Assembly (NCBI GenBank): GCA_037953745.1
Contig: JBAKBP010001575.1
Span: 87,001-151,000, forward strand
Source of the DNA: Lithodes maja
Taxonomy: Eukaryota; Arthropoda; Malacostraca; Decapoda; Lithodidae
Direction: 5' to 3'
DNA: 64,000 nt
In this document: positions 32,681 to 42,297 of the stretch, piece by piece
Numbering within the stretch: the first letter of the stretch is position 1
How the letters are laid out: each line of letters begins with the position of its first letter
The notes under the pieces: generated by a model
What the model saw: only the letters and a program-made list of their open reading frames with translations
Database searches by the model: none
Told to the model about the DNA's origin: nothing
Made by a program: the position numbers and the translations under genes

Positions 32681-33386
32681 AAAGTGGAGGGGAAGGGCCT
32701 GCAGCCGTCATTCCCGTCACGGGCCCCACTGAGCTCACTTGCAAGCAACTCATACTCTCTTCCTCACCTGGGCAACAATGGGAACTTGGCTACACCAGCT
32801 CCAGCCTCCCAACTCGCCTTTCCCGCCCAACTTAAGTCCACCTCTGGCCCAACACCACTTCCATCTACTCACCAGATACACCACAAGTATCCTGGTGCCT
32901 GTCGTCACATTGCTGGCTTACACATATACAGTCAAGCAATTCAAGAAGGGCGACAGATAGTAGACGGAACCGAAGATTTCCAGAAGCACTATTGGCCGGC
33001 CTTGAGGTGGTGAAGCTGTTCCAGAGAAACCTTTGAATTTTTACAGGACCCTTATGGGCCTGAACAAGACTTATGAAAAAGAGATAAATGCTTGACAAAC
33101 TCAGTGGACCCAACCTTTAAAAATCGATGTGTTCTTATAGAACAGATCCGAGAGAAATAGATTAGACTTATGAAGAAATAAAAGGATGAAGTGTTGAGAG
33201 AATATAGCTGTTATTGATAGAAAAGGCTCCATGCCACTTAACTACCAATAGTATAGGATCTTATAGGATAAGTAGATTAATGTGAACATTAAAGATTAAA
33301 ATATGAACATTAAAGGGGAGGGTTTAATACGAGACTAAGGTTAGAAGCAACTATAGTACTGATGTGGGGATAAATAATAGTTGCAG
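32260..33386 (+). repeat. Gypsy-B1 3' LTR, truncated by gap
   Basis: Matches the 5' LTR from AGTAAGAATCCTGG onward for about 1.1 of 2.0 kb and stops at the N run. It differs from the 5' LTR at many sites, including a lost TATA box and a 15-base insertion-like stretch near 33297. Confidence 0.85.
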
Positions 33387-33586
33387 NNNNNNNNNNNNNN
33401 NNNNNNNNNNNNNNNNNNNNNNNNNNNNNNNNNNNNNNNNNNNNNNNNNNNNNNNNNNNNNNNNNNNNNNNNNNNNNNNNNNNNNNNNNNNNNNNNNNNN
33501 NNNNNNNNNNNNNNNNNNNNNNNNNNNNNNNNNNNNNNNNNNNNNNNNNNNNNNNNNNNNNNNNNNNNNNNNNNNNNNNNNNNNNN
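33387..33586. other. assembly gap, 200 N
   Basis: Exactly 200 N, a conventional fixed gap size. Left is the Gypsy-B1 LTR (plus), right is LINE-A2 inserted in the Gypsy-B2 LTR (minus), so the gap falls between inverted copies of one family. Confidence 0.99.
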
Positions 33587-35553
33587 CTAATGCTAAAAAA
33601 TCTTGGTTTACTCACGCCTGTTCTACTGCTGTCCGCAATAAGGAGGAAGCATTCAAACGGTACCGACGCCTTAAAACTCAAGACTCTCATTCTTCATATG
33701 TTTCTGCCCGGAATCAAGCCAAATCTGTTCTTCGACTTGCCAAACACTCTTTCATCAATAATAAATGCACTGAACTATCCAACTCTAGCTCTTCCCAAGC
33801 TTTCTGGCATCTAGCCAAAAACCTCTCCAACAATTTCTCTTCCTCGTCTTTCCCTCCCCTTTCCCACTCTGATGGCACAACCATCACTTCTTCCTCTGAC
33901 AAAGCTAAACTCTTCGCTCAAACTTTTGCTAGAAACTCCACCTTGGATGATTCCGGTGCTATTCCTCCCTCTCCGCCCTCCTCTCTCTTACTTATGCCTA
34001 ATATCCTAATCTCTTCTAAAGATGTACTTTCTACCCTCTCTGGGCTTAACACTAATAAGGCGTACGGTCCGGACGGTGTTCCTCCTGTTGTTCTCAAAAA
34101 CTGTGCTTCCGTGCTGACTCCCTGCCTAGGCAAACTCTTTCGTCTCTGTCTATCCTCTAACGTCTTCCCTTCATGCTGGAAGTTTGCTCACATTCAACCT
34201 GTCCCAAAGAAGGGTGACCGCTCTCAACCCTCCAACTATCGTCCAATTGCTCTTATCTCTTGTCTTTCTAAAGTTTTTGAAACTATTCTTGCTTCCAAAT
34301 TTCTTAAGCATTTCTCTTCTCATAATCTGCTCTCAGATCGCCAGTATGGCTTCCTTAAGGGTCGCTCTACTGGTGATCTTCTTTCATATCTTACTAACTC
34401 TTGGTCATCCTCCTTTCGGGACTTCGGTGAGACTTTTTCTATTGCACTAGACATATCGAAAGCCTTCGATAGAGTCTGGCATAAATCTTTAATTTCTAAA
34501 CTACCCTCCTTCGGTTTCTATCCCTCCATCTGTGCCTTTGTCTCTAATTTCCTTTCCGGCCGTTCCATAGCTGCGGTTGTGGACGGCCATTGTTCACTTC
34601 CTCACCCTATAAACTCCGGTGTTCCTCAGGGCTCTGTCCTATCTCCTATTCTCTTTCTAATTTTTATAAATGATCTCCTTAACTGTACCTTAATTCCCAT
34701 CCATTCATACGCAGACGACTCAACCTTACACTACTCCATTAGTTTTTCAGAACGCCCCAGCCAGCAATCCCTCAACGACAAACGTAATGAAGCCATAGAA
34801 CTCTTAAATTCTGATCTAAATACTATTTCCAATTGGGGCAGAGAAAACCTTGTTAACTTTAATGCTTCCAAAACCCAATTTCTCCATCTATCTACCCGTC
34901 AGGATCTCCCAGCGGACTATCCCTTATTCTTCAACAATACAAAAATCAACCCTTCATCTTCTCTCAATATTCTTGGTGTCTCTTTTTCTTCTGCTCTCAT
35001 TTGGAAGGACCATATTACCAGTCTTGCTAAGGCAGCCTCCCAGAAGCTGGGTGTGCTCAACCGCCTTAGGGGGTTCTTTTCCCCTGCATAGCTTCTTGCT
35101 CTGTACAGGGGCATAGTGCGCCCTTGTATTGAGTATTGTTCACATGTGTGGGGAGGTTCCTCTCACACCGCTCTCCTAGACAAAGTTGAAAGGAAGGCCT
35201 TTCGTATCATTAACTCCCGTCCACTCACCAACTCTCTGCAATCTCTCTCTCTCCGCCGCAATGTTGCATCTCTCTCGCTATTCTATCGCTACTATAATAA
35301 TCAGTGTTCCTCAGAGCTATCCCAGTGCATACCACCTCCTTTACGTAGGGCACGTGGTACCCGTCTTGCAACTCAATCCCACCCCTACTCTGTGCAACTC
35401 TCCAACCCAAGAGTGAAACGTTACTCTCAAACTTTCTTCTACTCAACATCTGAGCTCTGGAACTCTCTCCCAGAATCAGTCTTTCCCTCTTCCTATGACT
35501 TAAATTGCTTCAAACTCCGTGTGTCCAGGCATTTTGGCTCGAACGTCCCTTGA
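33587..35553 (+). pseudogene. LINE-A2 reverse transcriptase ORF with one stop
   Basis: One continuous frame from the gap edge to 35553 except for a single TAG at 35089-35091; LINE-A3 has CAG there. RT motifs in order: KAYGPDGVPPVVLKN, NYRPIALISCLSKVFE, DRQYGFLKGRSTGDLL, LDISKAFDRVWH, NSGVPQGSVLSPILFL, YADDSTLHY (catalytic DD), then LNILGVSFS and a C-terminal segment with PCIEYCSHVWGG. It is the best preserved LINE in the window, probably Jockey/I/CR1-like; clade not resolved. Confidence 0.85.
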
Positions 35554-35659
35554 TTTTGGCCCTGTCACTATTTCAACTATGGGGGAGGCACTCGCTATAG
35601 GCAGTTATGCCTTTTGCCTCCCTCAATCACATAGAAAAAAAAAAAAAAAAAAAAAAAAA
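33587..35659 (+). mobile_element. LINE-A2: non-LTR retrotransposon with poly-A tail
   Basis: LINE-A copy whose 5' part is lost in the gap. It ends with a 3' UTR containing GGGGGAGGCACTCGC and GCCTCCCTC (possible stem) and a 23-base A run at 35637-35659. It sits within the first 40 bp of the 3' LTR of Gypsy-B2. LINE-A3 shares the same 3' end. Confidence 0.88.
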
Positions 35660-35699
35660 GTTAAATGCAGCGCGTTGATTGGCTGACAGGATTCTTACT
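35660..35699 (-). repeat. Gypsy-B2 3' LTR fragment
   Basis: First 40 bp of the LTR (AGTAAGAATCCTGTCAGCC on the minus strand from 35699), then the LINE-A2 poly-A begins. Confidence 0.85.
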
Positions 35700-36232
35700 T
35701 TATCACCCCATGCTAAATTAAGGCGAGCTCCTGATCGCCGCAGTACTATCCCTTTAAAATCCCTGTCATCAGTCTGCCAATCAACCAGTCCACTGTGTTC
35801 ACAAATACACCTGTGCAACTGGATTGCTGGATTTTGATTCCCTACTGCAGTCTTGGCTAACAGAACTTGACCCGGTTGGTTAAGAAGTTGCTTGAAAGCT
35901 CTGGTGGTCTGTACTCTCTGCCCTTTTCCGTCGACAATAGTTATGAGGCGACGGAGCCGGTACTGAGGGTCAGTTGGGAGAGGCATGGTGCCTTGCAATT
36001 GACAGGCACGCACCCCGGGAGTTCTATTTATAACCTCGTCCGGATACCTGATTGGTGGATGGGTAACTCTACCACTGCGTGTAATTGTTTCAGCAGGGCC
36101 CATTGGTTTAGAGAACTTTGTTGGACTCTTACCTGGGAAGTCAGTCGCTCTATTTTCCTGTGACTTATTTATTATAGTTAGAGGGGAGCTAATTATGTTT
36201 TTACCCTCAGTAAATACTTCTCTTCCAGTCAC
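35700..36232 (-). CDS. Gypsy-B2 pol C-terminal extension
   Basis: Minus-strand frame from an ATG at 36232. It starts in the integrase tail (TRSGRVTHPPIRYPDEV near 36060) and, with no break, carries the same about 95-residue extension seen in Gypsy-B1 (MPLPTDPQYRLRRLI to GDKVRIL), entering the LTR at 35699. So in this copy the extension is part of pol. No recognised domain. A TGA at about 36243 separates it from the integrase frame above. Confidence 0.6.
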
Positions 36233-36244
36233 CTCTGCTCGGGG

Positions 36245-37642
36245 TCACTCTTCCTCACTACTTAAGGTCTCATTGAAATCTCTCTCGGGGTTGGAAACTT
36301 CGCTTTTGGGGTCCGTAGACTTATCATCATTAGTAAGTTCTCGGGATACCCCCTCCCCGCTCGTCGTATCCTCCTTGGTTCCCCTATTTCCCTCTCGTTC
36401 TGACCTAGAATGACTCTCGTTTTGGTTACTACTAAAAGACCTCCAGAATGGAAAAAACCCAGTATAATCCCCTCTCCGAATGGGCTCTTCTGTCTTATGA
36501 CGATTTGAAAAATCATTAGAATTCTCAGCACCGGATTCTACATCTTCCTCACTTTCTTCCTCGCTACTCCACTCGCTCATGTCTGGGGGTAAAATGCCCT
36601 CGTACCGTTTGGTATGGCGAATATGCGTAGCCGAAACAATATATCTGTGATGCAAATATAAGACTTGGTATGGTCCATTTATCTCCATAACCCGGAAGGG
36701 ACCCTCATATTTCCCCTCCAATTTTCCAGTCCATGTGGGATCATGTCTCTTGACCAGAATATATTCCCCCCGGTAATACGGATTATTTAAGGTAAGTTTC
36801 TTGGGCTGCCATTTAGTAAAGTGGTTATGAACTTGTTGCCGTCTTTCCCCTTGATCTCGCAGATAATGTTCTGGCCGAAAGTATTTGGCGGAATTGACGG
36901 GATAAGGTGATAGTCGTTCTTGAGGCAGTTCCGGAGTAATTCCAAAAATAATCTCATAGGGAGAATACCCGGTAGTTCTACAAACAGTGGTATTGTTTCC
37001 CCAGACAATTTCTGGTAATAGTTCCGGCCAACCTCGGGATATTTCTTCCCCTTGCGAACCTAAACTAGCTTTTACACAATTCGCTAGTAACCGATGATTT
37101 CTTTCACATACAGCATTCCCTTGTGGATAATACGGAGAGGTATGTTGCATCTGGTAACCCAAAGTATCCCCCAAATGTTGCCAAATATCATTATTAAATT
37201 CCTTTCCCCTATCACTCAGAATACATCTGGGGGTGCCATACACAAACATTACTTTCTCCAGAATACTATTAGCCACGGTTTCAGCTTTCTTGTCCGGAAT
37301 GACACAAGCAACCGTATATTTCGAAAAGACGTCGACACAGGTCAAACTGTACCTTTTGTTCGTCTGTCTGGGCAGAAGTCCCATAATGTCCACAGACAAC
37401 TTCTCCCACGGTTTTCCGGCCAGAATGTGTCCTGGTGATTGTTTGGGTCCTCGTCCATCTTTCCCTCTTTGACACCCCAAACATCTTTGGATCACCTCTT
37501 TAACAATTTTGTCAGTTTGTGAGGCCCAGTACTTTTCATTAAACTGCTTCAAGACTCTAGACTGACCTAGATGAGCCCCCTTCCCCTCTTGTCCGTGGAG
37601 AATTTTAATCATGTGTTTAGCCTCCAGATAATCTAATACCAC
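36245..37642 (-). CDS. Gypsy-B2 integrase
   Basis: 465-codon minus-strand frame: zinc-finger Cys pair CLGCQRG near 37490, core D in VDIMGLL, D in LSDRGKEF, E in VCERNHRLL (DDE order with Ty3/Gypsy spacing), then YEGPFRVMEINGPYQV (GPF-like C-terminal domain) and an acidic Ser/Glu tail. No chromodomain. It is intact over this span, unlike Gypsy-B1. It inserts element cDNA into chromosomal DNA. Confidence 0.87.
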   Translation of the reverse strand: MVLDYLEAKHMIKILHGQEGKGAHLGQSRVLKQFNEKYWASQTDKIVKEVIQRCLGCQRGKDGRGPKQSPGHILAGKPWEKLSVDIMGLLPRQTNKRYSLTCVDVFSKYTVACVIPDKKAETVANSILEKVMFVYGTPRCILSDRGKEFNNDIWQHLGDTLGYQMQHTSPYYPQGNAVCERNHRLLANCVKASLGSQGEEISRGWPELLPEIVWGNNTTVCRTTGYSPYEIIFGITPELPQERLSPYPVNSAKYFRPEHYLRDQGERRQQVHNHFTKWQPKKLTLNNPYYRGEYILVKRHDPTWTGKLEGKYEGPFRVMEINGPYQVLYLHHRYIVSATHIRHTKRYEGILPPDMSEWSSEEESEEDVESGAENSNDFSNRHKTEEPIRRGDYTGFFPFWRSFSSNQNESHSRSEREGNRGTKEDTTSGEGVSRELTNDDKSTDPKSEVSNPERDFNETLSSEEE

Positions 37643-38376
37643 TCGATCCTTAGAATCCTTCCAGGCTCCCTCAGAAATGTTTACTTTGTCTCCACATTTT
37701 TATCTCGGATCATTCTTTTTCTTGTTGGGTCGAGTGGGTTGGACTGGTGCTACAGGTAATCTGGATAGACCATCGGCATTGGATGTAATTTACCCGGTCG
37801 ATGCCTAACTTCAAAGGAATATTCCTCCAGAATTCCCTTCCACCTAACAAACAATCCATCTTCTGTCTTCATTTTTCTGAGCCATTGTAGATGATGATCC
37901 GTGATTACTTCGAAATGAACTCCGGTTAAATAAGAACGGAAATATTGTACCGCCCAGACTAAAGCTAGACATTCTTTTTTAGTAACACTAATTCTTTTCG
38001 CCCTTATTCAGGGCCCGGCTGGCGCATGCCACTATACCTTCTTTCCCATCTACCTTCTGGGCCAAGACTGCCCCTATTTCTTCATCAGAAGCATCGGTAT
38101 ACAATTGGAACGGCTTGGTAAAATCAGGATGACACACAATGGGGTTAGAGGTTAGCTTTTGTTTCAAGTGATCAAAAGCTATTTGACAGCTCTGGTCCCA
38201 GTCAAATTTCCTCCCTTTTTCAAGTCAGTTAGTCATAGGTCGAACAATTTTTTAAGAATTTGGTATAAACCTCCGATAATAGGAAGCCATTCCCAGAAAC
38301 GCTCTGATTCCTTTGACAGTGGTGGGGTGAGAAATTTCTGAGATAGCCTTTACTTTAAGGGGTTCAGGTTGAATAC
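37643..38376 (-). pseudogene. Gypsy-B2 RNase H and RT C-terminus
   Basis: Minus strand from 38376: RT thumb/connection residues (IQ-PE-PLKVKAISEIS), then RNase H with YTDASDE near 38105 and ITDHH near 37900. Several frameshifts (near 38225, 37995, 37780). It ends at the BEL-2 insertion on the 38376 side. Confidence 0.75.
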
Positions 38377-38935
38377 TGTCGTGAATCCTAGCTGGTATAT
38401 ATACCGTAGTTTGAATTTCCCGGGTTCACGACAGCTGGTTCCTTTTTGTTTATACACATTACTTTATTTATCTTTGTGGATAAATATTACTGTGGTTGCA
38501 CCAATTATATCTTAGTTTATTTTCCCTTATTATTTAATCACGGGAAACAATATAGAACCCTTAAATATATTTATATTGTTACGATAAAAGGGTATCTCAG
38601 TACACTTCACACAGAGACTTCGTCCCGTTCACAACAAACACCAGTTGCTGCCACATAACAACAGAACTTCACTGAACTACACCTACCGACATATTCATCA
38701 CCTAACCTACACTCTTATCATCACAGCTAAGTTCCTTTAATACTAGAAGTACTTCATAGATATTACTGGTTCTACCACAGATAACCTACACTAGTACACA
38801 TACATGTTTACAAGTAAGTCAAACGCCGACCCGGTATCATATTTATAGCCTAGGCCATTTCATCTTCCCAGGTCTAATTATTTACTTTATATCCGTTTCT
38901 CCTCTACCCCCTAGGAATAATATTCAGGATATAAT
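38377..38935 (+). repeat. BEL-2 5' LTR
   Basis: About 559 bp, same LTR as 15219-15769. The first 57 bp pair end to end (TGTCGTGAA and TTCACGACA) around GGTATATATACC. The primer binding site TGGTGCCGTG follows at 38936. Confidence 0.87.
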
Positions 38936-39646
38936 TGGTGCCGTGTGACCAGGATACTGGGCCATCTGTTGTATATTGATAGTGATTGGGGGGGGGGGGG
39001 TATTAGGCCTGACTTGTCTGCCTTTGTGTAGAGCTGAGCGATCCAGTGGACAAATGTTGAGGGGCGCATATGTCCGGGATTTTCCGCTGGACCGTCCAGT
39101 CCAGTGCAGTGCCCTGCTTTTTTTTTTGTTAAGCAGTTCTATAGACTAGGGGCAAGGGTGGACACTTGGCAGGCAGACCTCAGCCTGGGTTAGATGCGCC
39201 AGGTAGCCGGAAGGTGTTAGATAGGCTACTGAACAGAGCGCATGCCTTCTTTGAGAAGAAGGACGGGGCCGAGGAGGAGCAGTCGATGCAATAGGCTAGA
39301 TCTCAAGACTAGGACGACGGCTGCGGCTGTTCCTCCTTCAGAGGAGTCATGATCCTTCTTTCTCTTTCTTTTTCTTTCTTTTCTTTTGTAATTTGTTAAA
39401 ATTTAATAAAGCCTAGTAAAGTAAATATTGTAAAGTAGAGTAATATGACATAGGGTAATTTTCCTTTTCTTTGATAATTTGTAAACTCACAGGGGGCACG
39501 CGATCTGCATGCTTCAATTTGCTTGGTTGCTGTCGTCATCAATGTAAGTAGGTTAGCCTAGGCTTAGAATAGATTAGAATAGGTTAGCCTACAGTGACGA
39601 TTAGTATTGTTGTTCCTTAAGTTTTAGTTACCGTAAACTTTTAAGA
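38936..39646 (+). other. BEL-2 leader and primer binding site
   Basis: TGGTGCCGTGTGACCAGGAT at 38936-38955 differs from BEL-1 by an inserted GT. The rest is a noncoding leader shared with BEL-1, with a G run at 38988-39000 and a pyrimidine tract near 39355-39390. No gene seen. Confidence 0.75.
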
Positions 39647-40200
39647 ATGGATGAGAAAATAAAGTCAATGCGGCGGTTCAGGGCCGCCAAGAAGGGAGGG
39701 ATTACTAAGCTTACCTCTAATCTGTCTGAATTTATTGAACATGCTGCTACACTGCATGATGTAAGGGGTGTGAAAATCACTTTAGAAAAGGCCCTAGCTG
39801 ATATCGAGTCGTATAACGTAGAGTTGTATAGCTTATATTCAGATGATCAGTTAGAGGATGAGATGGTGAAAGATATGCAGTATGTTAATCAAGTAAACAG
39901 TCAGTTAGCTGAGTTAGATAGTGCTTTACAGACAACCACTACTGGTAGATCTCATGATAGTGCAGCAAGTAGGAAGCAGAAGGGTATTAAGCTACCCTCC
40001 CTGAAGTTGACAGTTTTTGATGGGGATCCAACACAGTGGGTGGGTTTCTGGGAGCTCTTTGATTGTAGTGTTCACTCCCAAACAGACTTAACTGACATTC
40101 AGAAATTTGCGTATCTAAAGGGACAACTTAGTGGTGAGGCTCTACAAATTGTTGGTGGATTCAGTTTGGTCGCTCCAAGTTATGAACCAGCGGTCACTAT
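39647..40200 (+). pseudogene. BEL-2 gag, N-terminal part
   Basis: First about 184 codons of gag from the ATG at 39647: basic N-terminus (KSMRRFRAAKKGG), then a helical region ending FDGDPTQWVGFWELF and LKGQLSGEA, typical of BEL gag. Cut by Gmr1-B at 40200 and resumes at 49492. Confidence 0.88.
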
Positions 40201-42008
40201 TGTTACGGCTGGATCGGCAATACATATTCGGGATTCTTGATCGTAGGACAGAAATGGCTTAAGTGACAACGACACGCTCGATTCCAGTCCCAAATACTAT
40301 ATGCTCCAGACAACAAAAGCACCAACGCCCTACAGAGTTATCGTCTACGGTAACGAGGTACCTTAACTCGGCGAAAGTGTACAACAGGGGTAGGCTATGA
40401 GGCTAAACTCCCTCAGACATTTATAGGTTACGTTATTACTAAAGAAATGCAATACTCAAGAAACTACGTTAATATTAAGCCTCTAATAATGTAAAATACA
40501 AGCAGGCTAAAGGTATGACAGTGAAATGCTAAATGACAAATGTACACGCCTACTTGAAACCGCATGAACTACAATAACTGTCCCCTACTAACATGCACTA
40601 GCATGTAGCATACAAGATGTTCATGATCCAGTAGATACCTAATAATACACATGGGAGGAACATAAATAGTAGTCACTTATTATAATAATGAATCTATACT
40701 TGGAATAACTAAAAGGTTGCAGGCAACAGTACTGCGCCGGTAGCCTACTACCGCATAGGCTACTTCGCTTCTCTCACTCTGTCTCCCCTCCGAGTCCGTA
40801 TGCGCCCTACGCAACAGAACTCCGGACACAGCAGCAAAACGACAGTGCAGTTAATTGATACATGAAAGTATTAATAGTGTTGTCTTGTGTGTGAGTAATG
40901 TGTATTGTAAAGGGTTACATACATATACTTAAAGAGAGCTGCAATGCATAGTAAAATAAAGATATATCCCACTCATCATCCCCATGTGTTCTAGCTAGCA
41001 GGCCAAGTCACAGGAACAACGAGTCCCAGCACCGAAAGCGAAAACCCAGGAGAAGACTGTAGAGAACACAAGGACAGATAAATTACGTTACTCTACTATA
41101 CCGGCACTACGAGCGAGCTGTAGTCTCGGGTACTACACTCGCTCCTGGCTCGGTATGCAAATCAAGGCTAAGTCCTCGTCCCTCTACAGACAACTCCCGG
41201 GCATGGTCGGGCTCTTACACATGGCACCAGTCTAGTCACAAATGGGATGATGAGCGGGGCATATAACTCGTAACATGTAGAACGTTCACCAACTATCCTC
41301 ATCAAGAAGATCGCTGTTCACATTAACCCCTTAAATCTAATACATGTAAATATATGCTTGTCCTAAGAGTAATACGAGAGGTGAGTGCTGAAACTCCTTT
41401 AGGACCTCAAGGGAAGGTTATGTATTTAAATAGAGAGAAGAATGAAATGAGAGTAATGTCGTCAGAGAGAAAGAGTGCAACAGTGAGAAGTTGGGAGAGA
41501 GGGCAAGGGATGTTAGAATCTCAAAGGTTCTAGGCAACCTGATCATGGAACACGCAGCCAGCCTCCAGGCAGTGTGCTGTACGACAACATGGGCCCAGCC
41601 CAGGTAGCGTAGGCAGGCAACAATGGACTACCAACCCTGTCGCGCCCAGCTATAAGCGCAGGGCTGCCAACCAGTCCATACGTCTGGCAACCCACCCGGC
41701 CGGCAGCGTGGCACGTTGCTACCCTCTTGCTCTGAAGCCTAACTCACTCTCTCTCTCTGAACTCCCATTGTCTTATCTATCAACTTCTCTATTGATACTA
41801 CATATTAAATGGAAGGTCTCGACATGGCTTAAAACAAAACCCACCACTGGTTAGCACATGACGAGACCTTTGCAGAGATACAAAGAACATAGTTATAAGT
41901 TGTCACACTCAATATACATTGCGGCTGACGGTAGCCAGATCACGGGCGGTACAGTCGAGTACCAAGGAGTACAATCAGGTTGCGTTGCAAAGCACTGGGT
42001 GCGTCACA
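40201..42008 (-). repeat. Gmr1-B 3' LTR
   Basis: Minus orientation, TGTGACGCACCC at 42008 to CCGTAACA at 40201. A polypurine tract (CTTGGGGGGGC on the minus strand) abuts at 42009. Confidence 0.94.
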
Positions 42009-42297
42009 GCCCCCCCAAGATTTTAGATAATCGACCTTAGAAGCATTATCAAAATCTGACAGGCAACCAACCGACCTGCTACCCTTAGCTGCCACTAATT
42101 GCAAAAGGTGCACAACAACTGAAGTGTGAATTATACATAAAACACAATATTGCATGCATCATGCTACAACAATAAAGACTTACAAAACTAAAAAAAAAAA
42201 AAAGAGTTTTCTCGTTTATTTTATTGTTTTATAATCTTTTTGGACGGCGTTATGATAGCCTAATTTTACTCCTGCTCAACCCACACACCGTGCACGA
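42009..42297 (-). other. Gmr1-B 3' noncoding region and polypurine tract
   Basis: 289 bp from the pol stop to the 3' LTR, with an A/T run at 42190-42203 and the polypurine tract at 42019-42009. It shares words with the Gmr1-A 3' region but lacks its SINE. Confidence 0.75.

Larger units (their letters stand above)
24855..33386 (+). mobile_element. Gypsy-B1: Ty3/Gypsy element, 3' end lost in gap
   Basis: LTR retrotransposon with conventional order gag, PR, RT, RNase H, INT. The 5' LTR is 24855-26850 and the 3' LTR starts at 32260 and runs into the 200-N gap at 33387. LTR ends are AGTAAG...AAGTACT. Many frameshifts and stops are present, and a retroposon with a CAA-repeat tail sits at 28614-29038. 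Gypsy-B2 at 35660-60844 is a second copy in inverted orientation and serves as the comparison. Confidence 0.88.

Noticed and set aside
32684..33013. ORF shared in Gypsy-B LTRs (ending YWPALRW) as a separate gene
   Set aside because: It lies downstream of the LTR promoter in a region open in more than one frame; no start context or domain, and other LTR frames overlap it.
36245..37642. retroviral envelope gene after Gypsy-B integrase
   Set aside because: The downstream frame has no signal peptide, cleavage site or membrane helix.
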